This document shows, piece after piece, positions 1 through 7,081 of a stretch of DNA of 23,003 nucleotides. Below the pieces are notes generated by a model. The model did no database searches. It saw only the letters and a list, made by a program, of their open reading frames with translations, and was not told where the DNA came from. Origin of the DNA: an uncultured Pseudobutyrivibrio sp. (GTDB lineage Bacteria > Bacillota > Clostridia > Lachnospirales > Lachnospiraceae); NCBI GenBank assembly GCA_900546435.1, contig URCQ01000030.1:1-23003 (forward strand), written 5' to 3'. Numbering within the stretch: position 1 is the stretch's first letter; each line of letters begins with the position of its first letter. The translations under genes were made by a program, and so were the position numbers.

Positions 1-51
1 CTGCGAATGCTGGAATCAAAATCCAGTGCCTTACCGCTTGGCGATAGCCCA
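1..51 (-). tRNA. tRNA-Gln(TTG), 3' end cut off by the window edge
   Basis: Read on the minus strand, the 5' end is at 51 (TGGGCTA acceptor strand), followed by a D-arm and an anticodon arm with stem CTGGA/TCCAG around loop TTTTGAT, which gives anticodon TTG. The variable region and T-arm lie mostly outside the window. It is the last visible member of the minus-strand tRNA operon, 32 bases after tRNA-His. Confidence 0.93.
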
Positions 52-83
52 ACAACTTCATTATGTTGCCCTATCGCAACAAG

Positions 84-158
84 GGTGGATAAAGGGATTC
101 GAACCCTTGGCCTCCAGAGCCACAATCTGGCGCGCTAACCAACTGCGCTATACCCACC
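84..158 (-). tRNA. tRNA-His(GTG)
   Basis: The minus strand shows acceptor GTGGGTA pairing with TATCCAC. The anticodon stem CCAGA/TCTGG encloses loop TTGTGGC (anticodon GTG), and the T-loop is GGGTTCGAATCCC-like. Position 158 supplies the extra G-1 characteristic of tRNA-His, opposite C73 at 84. CCA is not encoded, so a CCA-adding enzyme is needed. Confidence 0.96.
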
Positions 159-227
159 ATAAAAGACTGCAAGCAACTCTGTTGCCGATGCTTAAATCCT
201 TGTGTCTTCTTATTCCTAAAAAGGAAA

Positions 228-301
<74 letters not shown>

Positions 302-315
302 ATACAAAAGAAAAG

Positions 316-386
316 AGCGGGTGATGGGAATCGAACCCACGTATTCAGCTTGGAAGGCTGATGTTCTACCATTGAACTACACCCGC
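316..386 (-). tRNA. tRNA-Gly(TCC)
   Basis: Acceptor GCGGGTG/CACCCGC pairs perfectly. Anticodon stem TCAGC/GCTGA encloses loop CTTCCAA (anticodon TCC). The discriminator base is T at 316, usual for bacterial tRNA-Gly. No CCA is encoded. Confidence 0.96.
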
Positions 387-393
387 ATACAAG

Positions 394-468
394 TCGGGGT
401 GACAGGATTCGAACCTGCGACCCCCTGGTCCCAAACCAGGTGCTCTAGCCAAACTGAGCCACACCCCG
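394..468 (-). tRNA. tRNA-Pro(TGG)
   Basis: First gene of the tRNA transcript. Acceptor CGGGGTG/CACCCCG pairs perfectly. Anticodon stem CCTGG/CCAGG encloses loop TTTGGGA (anticodon TGG). The discriminator is A at 394 and CCA is not encoded. It lies about 35 bases from the predicted transcription start. Confidence 0.96.
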
Positions 469-508
469 ATGTATTACTGCGTCGCTTTCTTTCCGTGACG
501 CAAGTAAT

Positions 509-537
509 ATTATATGGCAGACATATATAAATGTCAA
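509..537 (-). promoter_or_regulatory. Perfect-consensus sigma-A promoter of the tRNA operon
   Basis: On the minus strand, TTGACA (532-537) is separated by exactly 17 bases from TATAAT (509-514). Both hexamers match the consensus at every position. The expected start is near 502, giving a short leader before tRNA-Pro. Upstream (540-570) are long A-tracts on the minus strand that could act as an UP element. Confidence 0.92.
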
Positions 538-627
538 CATCTTTTTTAATTTTTTTTAAAGTTTTTTTTTAAACGTCCGCAAGCCCTTATTTTATGCAGG
601 TTTCACGGCTTTTTACAACCACTCTTT

Positions 628-1104
628 TTACATAAATACCAAATTAAAATGTAAATCTCCTTGTGGATCGACATCAATAACAACATAAGATGGATGTCTT
701 CCATCTTGTCTTGGATAAGAAATACTTCCCGGATTTACAATGGTAATATCATCTTCATATGTCAGTTCCGGGACATGGGTATGGCCGTAAAAAACAACAT
801 CTGCCCCTTTTTCCTTTGCCGCTTCCACTAACATCTGTGTTCCGTAATTAACATTATAATAATGTCCATGTGTAAGCATCACCACATGGCGCCCAAGGCT
901 CATGACAACTTCAGCAGGCAGATTGCTCCCAAAATCGCAATTTCCACGTACAATTTCCAAAGGACATTCTGCGACTGCCTCAATATAATCCTCGCCGCCT
1001 TCACCATCTCCCAAATGATAAATACGGTCCGGCATTACTTTTTCTATTGCAATATCCAGATTATCATGTTTCCGATGTGTATCACTAACGACTAATATTC
1101 TCAT
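628..1104 (-). CDS. YfcE/MJ0936-family metallophosphoesterase
   Basis: 158 aa, the normal length for small YfcE-type calcineurin-like phosphodiesterases. The metal-binding blocks appear in order: SDTH near residue 8 (Asp and His ligands), LGDGEG near 32, RGNCD near 54 (the GNxD block), LTHGH near 78 and GHTHVP near 107. Family members hydrolyse phosphodiesters in vitro with two divalent metals in the cytosol; the physiological substrate is usually unknown. It is the last gene of the operon and overlaps the end of rdgB by 20 bases, so translation is probably coupled. No convincing hairpin terminator follows; only a T/A-rich block (541-570) separates it from the tRNA promoter. Confidence 0.9.
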   Translation of the reverse strand: MRILVVSDTHRKHDNLDIAIEKVMPDRIYHLGDGEGGEDYIEAVAECPLEIVRGNCDFGSNLPAEVVMSLGRHVVMLTHGHYYNVNYGTQMLVEAAKEKGADVVFYGHTHVPELTYEDDITIVNPGSISYPRQDGRHPSYVVIDVDPQGDLHFNLVFM

Positions 1105-1690
1105 ACTTTACCAACTCTTCCTTCATCTTTCGCAGTGCATTTCCACGATGTGAAATAGCATTCTTCTGTTCACGTGACATTGCTGCTGTACTACATCCGT
1201 ACGCATCCACATAAAAAATCGGATCGTATCCAAATCCATTCTCTCCCTGTGGTTCGTCTCCAATATAGCCTTCTATGGTACCTCTTACCACTTTTTCACT
1301 GCCATCCGGAAATACTGCTGCCACAGCGCACACAAAACGTGCTGTACGTTTCTCCTTTGGCACGCCTTCTAAACGTTCTAATAAATTTGCATTTTTTATA
1401 TCATAGGAAGTATCTTCTCCCATATAGCGTGCAGAATAAATGCCCGGTTCCTTATTCAAATAATCAATTTCCAGACCGGAATCATCCGCGAGAACAATCG
1501 CATCCATCTCATTTGCAATTGCTCTTGCTTTAATCAGCGCATTCTCTTCAAATGTCGTACCATCTTCTACAATATCGACTGCAACACCCGCTTCCTTCAT
1601 AGACAGGATTTCATAGCCCAAGTCCTGATAAATTTCGCGAATTTCTCTCATTTTATTTTGGTTTCCTGTCGCAAATACTAATTTTTTCAT
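1085..1690 (-). CDS. rdgB: RdgB/HAM1-family dITP/XTP pyrophosphatase
   Basis: 201 aa, full length for the family. It hydrolyses non-canonical purine nucleoside triphosphates (dITP, XTP, ITP) to monophosphate and pyrophosphate, keeping deaminated purines out of nucleic acids. Visible motifs are the N-terminal FATGNQNKMRE phosphate-binding loop, LADDSGLEID near residue 66 (catalytic acidic residues), the GIYSARYMG segment, GFGYDPIFY near 151 and the C-terminal SHRGNAL. Its ribosome binding site (GGAGGAATAGGAA before ATG) lies within the last codons of the upstream amidase gene, so the two are likely coupled. Its 3' end overlaps the metallophosphoesterase gene. RdgB next to a YfcE-like phosphodiesterase is a common Firmicutes arrangement. 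Confidence 0.95.
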   Translation of the reverse strand: MKKLVFATGNQNKMREIREIYQDLGYEILSMKEAGVAVDIVEDGTTFEENALIKARAIANEMDAIVLADDSGLEIDYLNKEPGIYSARYMGEDTSYDIKNANLLERLEGVPKEKRTARFVCAVAAVFPDGSEKVVRGTIEGYIGDEPQGENGFGYDPIFYVDAYGCSTAAMSREQKNAISHRGNALRKMKEELVKYENISR

Positions 1691-1693
1691 TTC

Positions 1694-2755
1694 CTATTCC
1701 TCCAATGTTGTTACAATAGCCTGATACAGCGCCTTCGCTGCCGCTTCCTGGTATGCATCACTATTTAACCGTTCCAATTCCTCCTGATTGGTCAAAAAGC
1801 CAATTTCCGCCAGTGCCACGGGCATCTGTGCCATACGTATAATGTAAATATCATCTCCCACTACAACGCCTTTACTTCCTGAGCCTAAAGATGTCAATAA
1901 TGAATCCAGACACGTCTGTGCAAACCTTTTCGATGCACCTGTGCCATCTTCCATATGATACATAACCTCTGTACCATTGATTCCCGACATTCTTCCACTT
2001 GCCGTTGTATTGTTATGTATACTCAAAAACAGATCCGCCTGCAAGCGGTTTGCCAGACCTACACGTTCTTCCAAAGAGACACTGCTGTCATCATCCCTTG
2101 TATAAAACACACCTATTTTATCATTTTGTTCAAAATATGGCATCATTTTCTTTACAATTGCCAGATCAATATCTTTTTCCTGTATTCCTTGTGCTGCTGC
2201 ACCAGGGTCTTTTCCGCCATGTCCGGCATCGATCACCACAATGTGATCATAACGGTCTCTTGGCGGTACAAAACTCAGATATATATAATCATCTTCGCGT
2301 ATACTATCCGTAATATACACGTCATCCGTCGAAATGGATATGACGCCTTCGCCCCGTTCCACATCATACTTAATATCTTCTATATGATCACTGCTTCCGA
2401 TCATCGGATAATCATAAAAATATGACTCCCGTATATCCGGAATATAGATTCGCACGGTAGCACTAACTACATCCTCGTCAATGGTGACATCCTTTTGTGA
2501 GACTCCCGGCGGCAATTCTAAACGCAGCTGTCCTTTCATCGTATGTTCTTCATTACCTTCCGTCACAACAGCTGTTTCTGCTTTCATCAAAGCTAAGACA
2601 GACTCGCCTTTTTGAACCTGCGTTGTATATTGCAATTGCTTTTTTTGTGCCCAGACGTGAAAATCAGGAACGCCAAGCAATACACCGCAGACTATGACAC
2701 AAAGCAGTGCCAATGTCATGGTCACTGCTTTTACTATCTTTTTCTCTATTTTCAT
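1694..2755 (-). CDS. Membrane-anchored N-acetylmuramoyl-L-alanine amidase (Amidase_3)
   Basis: 353 aa. Residues 12-30 form one hydrophobic segment after a Lys-rich start, fitting an uncleaved anchor or signal peptide. Residues 40-165 are a beta-rich extracellular domain of uncertain family. Residues 171-350 are the zinc amidase catalytic domain: His179 in VVIDAGHGGKD, Glu193 in IQEKDIDLA, His247 in LSIHNN and Glu317 in ALAEIGFLTN are all present, so it should be active. It cleaves the bond between MurNAc and the L-alanine of the stem peptide in the cell wall. It is third in the operon, 21 bases after the protease and 3 bases before rdgB. It could serve cell separation or sporulation (CwlD-like), but the sequence does not decide which. 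Confidence 0.92.
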   Translation of the reverse strand: MKIEKKIVKAVTMTLALLCVIVCGVLLGVPDFHVWAQKKQLQYTTQVQKGESVLALMKAETAVVTEGNEEHTMKGQLRLELPPGVSQKDVTIDEDVVSATVRIYIPDIRESYFYDYPMIGSSDHIEDIKYDVERGEGVISISTDDVYITDSIREDDYIYLSFVPPRDRYDHIVVIDAGHGGKDPGAAAQGIQEKDIDLAIVKKMMPYFEQNDKIGVFYTRDDDSSVSLEERVGLANRLQADLFLSIHNNTTASGRMSGINGTEVMYHMEDGTGASKRFAQTCLDSLLTSLGSGSKGVVVGDDIYIIRMAQMPVALAEIGFLTNQEELERLNSDAYQEAAAKALYQAIVTTLEE

Positions 2756-2776
2756 CGTTTGCTCTTTCCCATCATT

Positions 2777-4459
2777 CTATGGTTGTTCCACCTTTTTTCC
2801 ATATGCTTTCAGGCACAAATTACCTTTTGCTGTATCTTCTACACTCTCCCAATCCAGACCATTATTGCTAATATAGCCTTCTCCATCGGATATGGTCACA
2901 TGTTTTGTCAACGCATCTTTTGCATATTCTATTGCCATCGGATGATTCATTCCCGGTGTTGACAATACAACCACAATAGCAAATTTTTCACCCTCTTTGA
3001 CACTGTATGCATGGTCAAATGGAATCGTGTAATAGCCTGCATCCGCAAGCGTACCTCTTGCCACTTCCACACGGCTTGCAAGCGATGCTGTATTACGATA
3101 ATCCGTCACAACATATAACTGATATGTTGTATTTTTTCCCAAAGCATAAAATCCTGCACTTTCGATTTGTTCATCCGCTTGCGCCTCATAGATATTCGCC
3201 GCATGAATTTTTTCTTTGTTATAGCCCACCTGGCCTACCCAGCCGCACAAATCCGACTGATAAATCGTATCATAGTTATCTGTATTCTCAGCACGCACAT
3301 AGGAAACCGCCTGTTCTCCAATGTTGGTATCGTAATACGACACATAAAATACGCCGTTTTCTCCAAACGTTGCTCCCCAGCTATTTTGACAGATAAACGC
3401 GCCATTTCCTGGCACTTTTCCTGTAAAGTTGGAAGCGCTGTACTGGTCATCCCAGCCAATAATAACCACATCATGATTTGGCTTTTCGGTTCCCTTATAA
3501 CAATATGCATTTTTTTTCTTATTATAATAAGAAGACTTACTCAGATTTGAAGTCGAAACATTTGCATAAATAGAGGTTGACACTCCACCATGCTGATATA
3601 CTGCCCACTTGATTTCGTCGATATCATCACTGTTATAAAAATGTACTTCCTGCACATGTTTATCCACTGTCTTTGTCCCATCTTTATCCGGTCCCATCCA
3701 GGACACAAGATATGACACCGCCATCATGTAATTTCCGCCCAAAGAACTGTCCACCTGATACGCATTGTGCTCAATCATACGATCCGTATCAAAGGCTGTT
3801 TTTTCCTCCGGCAGCAGCGTAGACTCTAGTGCCGATAAAGCGGCCTGCGCCCAGCAAGTCGATGTGTTTTTCTGATTACGCACAGCAGATACACGTTCCT
3901 TCTGTCTTAAATCATACGATTTTGGTAAAACTCCCTTTCGCACGTCTCCCGTGATTGTCGCCTGATAATTGACTTCATCATAACTGTATTCACAGCCAAA
4001 TTCCCGACACAAATCCTGCAAAGATAAATATGCCTGTCCTTCATGTGACTCTGGCATGACATCAAGCGCAATCGCTTTTTCTCCACGTTTTGCGTCGATA
4101 CTATTAATATAAAATATGTAATTTGTATCTCCATAATCCAGCGAAATCTTCTGGTTTTCATAAAGAGATGCACTACAGCCAAAAAAATCCTGCACAAAGG
4201 GAAGCGATGCCATTACCTGCATATGATCCCCCAGCATCACACCGTCTTTGACACCATAGGTTTCTTCCCCTACGGTCAGCTGTACCAGCCCTTCTTCGTT
4301 AATGCTTCTGGCTTTGAGCGGATAAAACACTTCATCTTGCAGCTGAGCTCCACGAAAAGCCGTAACATCTGCATATTCGTCATTCCATGTATTCAGTTTT
4401 GCTAAAAAAGTGACAAGTAATATTGCCGTGAGTATTACATACCGCTTGGAATATCTCAT
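2777..4459 (-). CDS. Secreted papain-like (C1A) cysteine protease with N-terminal stalk domain
   Basis: 560 aa. A signal peptide or anchor covers about residues 5-22. Residues 60-172 resemble the copper-amine-oxidase-N-like domain that often decorates clostridial surface proteins. The C1A peptidase domain (about 180-385) has the oxyanion Gln196 and nucleophile Cys202 in NQKNTSTCWA, His329 in NHDVVIIGW and Asn359 in QNSWG. The last 170 residues are beta-rich and match the lectin-like C-terminal domain found with these proteases. It should act outside the membrane. The start codon overlaps the methyltransferase stop as ATGA, implying translational coupling. Its substrate cannot be deduced; the neighbouring amidase suggests, without proving, a role at the envelope. 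Confidence 0.9.
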   Translation of the reverse strand: MRYSKRYVILTAILLVTFLAKLNTWNDEYADVTAFRGAQLQDEVFYPLKARSINEEGLVQLTVGEETYGVKDGVMLGDHMQVMASLPFVQDFFGCSASLYENQKISLDYGDTNYIFYINSIDAKRGEKAIALDVMPESHEGQAYLSLQDLCREFGCEYSYDEVNYQATITGDVRKGVLPKSYDLRQKERVSAVRNQKNTSTCWAQAALSALESTLLPEEKTAFDTDRMIEHNAYQVDSSLGGNYMMAVSYLVSWMGPDKDGTKTVDKHVQEVHFYNSDDIDEIKWAVYQHGGVSTSIYANVSTSNLSKSSYYNKKKNAYCYKGTEKPNHDVVIIGWDDQYSASNFTGKVPGNGAFICQNSWGATFGENGVFYVSYYDTNIGEQAVSYVRAENTDNYDTIYQSDLCGWVGQVGYNKEKIHAANIYEAQADEQIESAGFYALGKNTTYQLYVVTDYRNTASLASRVEVARGTLADAGYYTIPFDHAYSVKEGEKFAIVVVLSTPGMNHPMAIEYAKDALTKHVTISDGEGYISNNGLDWESVEDTAKGNLCLKAYGKKVEQP

Positions 4460-5610
4460 ACATTATCCTTCTTTTTCGGTGGCTTCGGTCCCATAAATTG
4501 ATAAAAATAGGTACGAATCATGCCGTTATATAATTTTCGATTTTTATCAGCCTTACGACCGATATAACGTTCTGCTTCCTCATAGGAAGTAATCATATAA
4601 AGTGACCACGCATCCAGATTTCGATATACTTCTCCGATGGTTGTATATAGCGCCGGAAGGTCTTTTTTCTCCTCTAAACGCTCACCATATGGCGGATTGG
4701 TAATGATAAAACCATATTTTTTACTGTGCTTTAAATCTGTAACATCGCGCTGTTGAAAATGAATCAATTTCTCTACGCCTGCCTGTTTTGCATTTGCTCT
4801 TGCGATTTTGATCATATCCGAATCCAGATCATAGCCTTGTAAATCCGTCTCAACATCGAGATCGACCATTTCCTGCGCTTCTTCCACCGTATCATACCAC
4901 AATTGTTTTGGAATCACGTGTGTCCACGCTTCTGCCGTAAAAGAGCGGTTCATTCCCGGTGCCATATTCGCTGCCATCAGCGCTGCTTCAATCAAAAAAG
5001 TACCACTTCCACAGAACGGATCCACTAAAATGCGATCTGCTCTCCAAGGTGTCAGCATGATCAGTGCTGCTGCAAGTGTCTCTGAAATCGGTGCCTTGCT
5101 TGTCCAGGTCCTGTATCCACGCTTATGCAGTGGTTCCCCGGTTGTATCTAGTGCTACCGTCACCTCATCTTTTAATAGGAACACACGCACTGGAAAAGAT
5201 GCACCGTCTTCTTCAAACCAATCGGTATGATATGTCATTTTTAAACGGTCCACCATTGCTTTTTTACAGATGGATTGGATATCCGATGCACTAAAAAGCT
5301 TACTTTTTACAGAGGATGCCTTTTTCACCCAGAACTTTCCGTCCTGCGGAATCCATTTTTCCCAAGGTAGTGCCTTCATATTTTCATACAATTCATCAAA
5401 TGTCGTCGCATGAAATCTGCCAATCTGCACCATCACACGTTCTGCTGTGCGTAAGAAAATATTGCTGCGACAAATGGCCTCCTCATCTCCCTCAAAAGTC
5501 ACTCTGCCATCTTCTACTTTGGTAATCTCATAACCCAGGTCATATATCTCTCTTTTTAACACTGCTTCCATGCCAAAATGACACGGTGCCACGAGTTGTA
5601 TTGTCTCCAT
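4456..5610 (-). CDS. THUMP-domain class I SAM-dependent RNA methyltransferase (RlmL/YpsC-like)
   Basis: 384 aa from the chosen start. A ferredoxin-like/THUMP region covers about residues 50-160 and binds RNA. The Rossmann methyltransferase domain follows, with the SAM loop DPFCGSGTF at 197-205, the acidic GYDLDSDM at 259-266 and the catalytic NPPYGE at 305-310. This architecture matches bacterial 23S rRNA guanine-N2 methyltransferases of the RlmL N-terminal-half/YpsC group. The ATG at 5610 is preferred because AGAAAGGG (5619-5626) lies 8 bases upstream. An ATG at 5634 would add eight residues but has no Shine-Dalgarno and would sit only about 10 bases from the predicted transcription start. 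First gene of the five-gene operon. Confidence 0.93.
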   Translation of the reverse strand: METIQLVAPCHFGMEAVLKREIYDLGYEITKVEDGRVTFEGDEEAICRSNIFLRTAERVMVQIGRFHATTFDELYENMKALPWEKWIPQDGKFWVKKASSVKSKLFSASDIQSICKKAMVDRLKMTYHTDWFEEDGASFPVRVFLLKDEVTVALDTTGEPLHKRGYRTWTSKAPISETLAAALIMLTPWRADRILVDPFCGSGTFLIEAALMAANMAPGMNRSFTAEAWTHVIPKQLWYDTVEEAQEMVDLDVETDLQGYDLDSDMIKIARANAKQAGVEKLIHFQQRDVTDLKHSKKYGFIITNPPYGERLEEKKDLPALYTTIGEVYRNLDAWSLYMITSYEEAERYIGRKADKNRKLYNGMIRTYFYQFMGPKPPKKKDNV

Positions 5611-5650
5611 ATAAATAGCCCTTTCTGCGAACATAATAATAGATAATTAC

Positions 5651-5679
5651 ATATTATCTTTTGTAAAAAATTGTGTCAA
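5651..5679 (-). promoter_or_regulatory. Promoter of the methyltransferase-protease-amidase-rdgB operon
   Basis: On the minus strand, TTGACA (5674-5679), a 17-base spacer and TAATAT (5651-5656). The predicted start near 5644 gives a leader of about 34 bases to the ATG at 5610. The next four genes are within 21 bases of each other or overlap, so this promoter probably serves all five. Confidence 0.8.
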
Positions 5680-5768
5680 TGAATATCCACCAGTTTCCTT
5701 ACCATAACGCATTTTCCAGCTTTTTTTCCACATCAATAAAATTTTATAGAATTTTTATAATTTTTCTG

Positions 5769-5797
5769 TTGCAATAAAAAATAACTCGTTATATAAT
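5769..5797 (+). promoter_or_regulatory. Promoter of a short plus-strand transcript
   Basis: TTGCAA (5769-5774), a 17-base spacer and a perfect TATAAT (5792-5797). Transcription should start near 5803-5805, directly at the base of the hairpin at 5805-5826. Confidence 0.75.
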
Positions 5798-5803
5798 GAG
5801 GCT

Positions 5804-5883
5804 TGTAAGAGGAAGTTTCCTTTTACACCCCTTATTAATTATTTATACTCCCCTCAAAAAAGACCGATTCATCGGTCTTTTTT
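5804..5883 (+). ncRNA. Candidate small regulatory RNA (about 80 nt) or attenuated leader of the DUF4422 gene
   Basis: No reading frame of note lies here. The transcript expected from the upstream promoter opens with a hairpin (GTAAGAGGAA at 5805-5814 against TTCCTTTTAC at 5817-5826, ten pairs including one G-U). An unpaired AU-rich stretch follows, holding two C-rich blocks (ACACCCCTT at 5825-5833 and CTCCCCTC at 5848-5855). It ends at the terminator hairpin 5857-5883. The C-rich single-stranded blocks are complementary to Shine-Dalgarno sequences, as in the RsaE/RoxS-type sRNAs of Firmicutes; that comparison concerns design and does not show homology. The alternative is a 5' leader controlling the gene at 5936. 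Confidence 0.55.
5857..5883 (+). terminator. Intrinsic terminator ending the 5.8 kb short transcript
   Basis: AAAAAGACCGAT (5857-5868) pairs with ATCGGTCTTTTT (5871-5882), and the plus strand ends in a run of six T. The same hairpin preceded by A-tracts also gives a T-run on the minus strand, so it could work in both directions. No protein gene precedes it on the plus strand, which is why a separate short transcript is proposed. Confidence 0.8.
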
Positions 5884-5935
5884 ACTTTTATTCATAGATA
5901 CCATGATTTTTCAAAACAGATGAGGTTGTAACGCG

Positions 5936-7081
5936 ATGCATATCCAGATTTTTGCCATGACACATAAGCCATTTTCGGTTCCATCCGATCCCATGTATGT
6001 CCCGCTTCAGGTCGGACGTGCCCTTCACGATGACCTTGGCTATATCGGAGATGATACCGGGGATAATATATCCGCCTTAAATGGTTACTACAGCGAATTG
6101 ACCGGCGTCTACTGGGTCTGGAAAAATGTCACGAACGCAGATTATGTTGGCATCTGCCACTACCGCCGTTATCTGTTAAACGATGCTGGCTTTGTCTTTA
6201 CCAAGGCTGAACTTCAATCCTTACTACAGGATTATGATATGCTTACCTCGAAACGCTTGACCCTTAATTTTTCTTATGCATACGGTTTTGGAGAAAATCA
6301 CAGTCCCAAAGATCTTGCTGTCGCAAGTGATGTCATTGCAGAACTCTATCCTGACTTTTATCCGCTTTATGCCAGACGTTTGCAGGAAAACCACACCTAT
6401 TTTGGCAATATGATGCTTTGTTCAAAGGCTTTATTTGATGAATATTGCGCTTTTTTATTTCCAATCTTTCGTGCTATGCATCCCAGATTAACTTTGGATG
6501 ACTATGATGATTATCACAAACGTCTCTATGGTTTTATTTCAGAATTTCTTTTGATGGTCTGGTGTGAATACCATAATTTGCGTGTAAAAGAATGCAAGGT
6601 TGGCCTGATTGGCGAAAAAAAAGAGACGAAAGAAACCATCGATCGTCTCCTAAACTATTTACACCAGGAAGATATTGCCGGCGCAAAAGCCTATTTTCTA
6701 TCCGTAAAAGAAAAACGCCCTGATATTTTAATGGAAGCCTCTGACATTGATGGGCGCTTGCATCTATGCCTGCAAATCATCTCTACATGTGAGTATGAAC
6801 TCGCTTCGCAAAATCGGATTCAATTGTCACTGAAACAATCCGGTGCATCGTTATTTGCATCCTTCTCACAGTTGAATCGTATTTCAACAATCTTATCTTC
6901 ACCGACAGAAAGCACTAAATGTTTAACCTCAGAAGATATCGCGCTGCTTTCTACATACAGTGATGATGCCATAGCTATTAGTTTACAGCTCTATATCAGC
7001 GATGATGCGTTACGCCGGGAAAGAATACAGCAGCTCAATGCCTTGCTGCATCGCTCAATCCCCATGCATTTCCTTGTCTAA
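5936..7081 (+). CDS. DUF4422 family glycosyltransferase-like protein with C-terminal extension
   Basis: 381 aa. The N-terminal 230-240 residues match DUF4422, seen in exopolysaccharide and capsule clusters and considered glycosyltransferase-like. Hallmarks are IFAMTHKPF at the start, the GDNISALNGYYSELTG segment near residue 42, and ADYVGICHYRRYLL near 69-82. Residues about 240-381 are helical, start with a possible helical hairpin, and are not recognised by me. No signal peptide is seen, so a cytosolic enzyme using nucleotide-sugar is likely. The start has only a weak GAGG at 5922-5925, ten bases upstream. The stop runs 27 bases into the convergent HD gene. It sits alone rather than in a polysaccharide cluster. 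Confidence 0.85.
   Translation: MHIQIFAMTHKPFSVPSDPMYVPLQVGRALHDDLGYIGDDTGDNISALNGYYSELTGVYWVWKNVTNADYVGICHYRRYLLNDAGFVFTKAELQSLLQDYDMLTSKRLTLNFSYAYGFGENHSPKDLAVASDVIAELYPDFYPLYARRLQENHTYFGNMMLCSKALFDEYCAFLFPIFRAMHPRLTLDDYDDYHKRLYGFISEFLLMVWCEYHNLRVKECKVGLIGEKKETKETIDRLLNYLHQEDIAGAKAYFLSVKEKRPDILMEASDIDGRLHLCLQIISTCEYELASQNRIQLSLKQSGASLFASFSQLNRISTILSSPTESTKCLTSEDIALLSTYSDDAIAISLQLYISDDALRRERIQQLNALLHRSIPMHFLV

Noticed and set aside
541..627. Terminator for the metallophosphoesterase gene
   Set aside because: Only a weak 5-bp stem with a long loop could be drawn before the A/T-rich block; not enough to call a terminator.
5611..5634. Upstream ATG for the RNA methyltransferase adding eight residues
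   Set aside because: No Shine-Dalgarno precedes it and it is about ten bases from the predicted transcription start, whereas the ATG at 5610 has AGAAAGGG at good distance.
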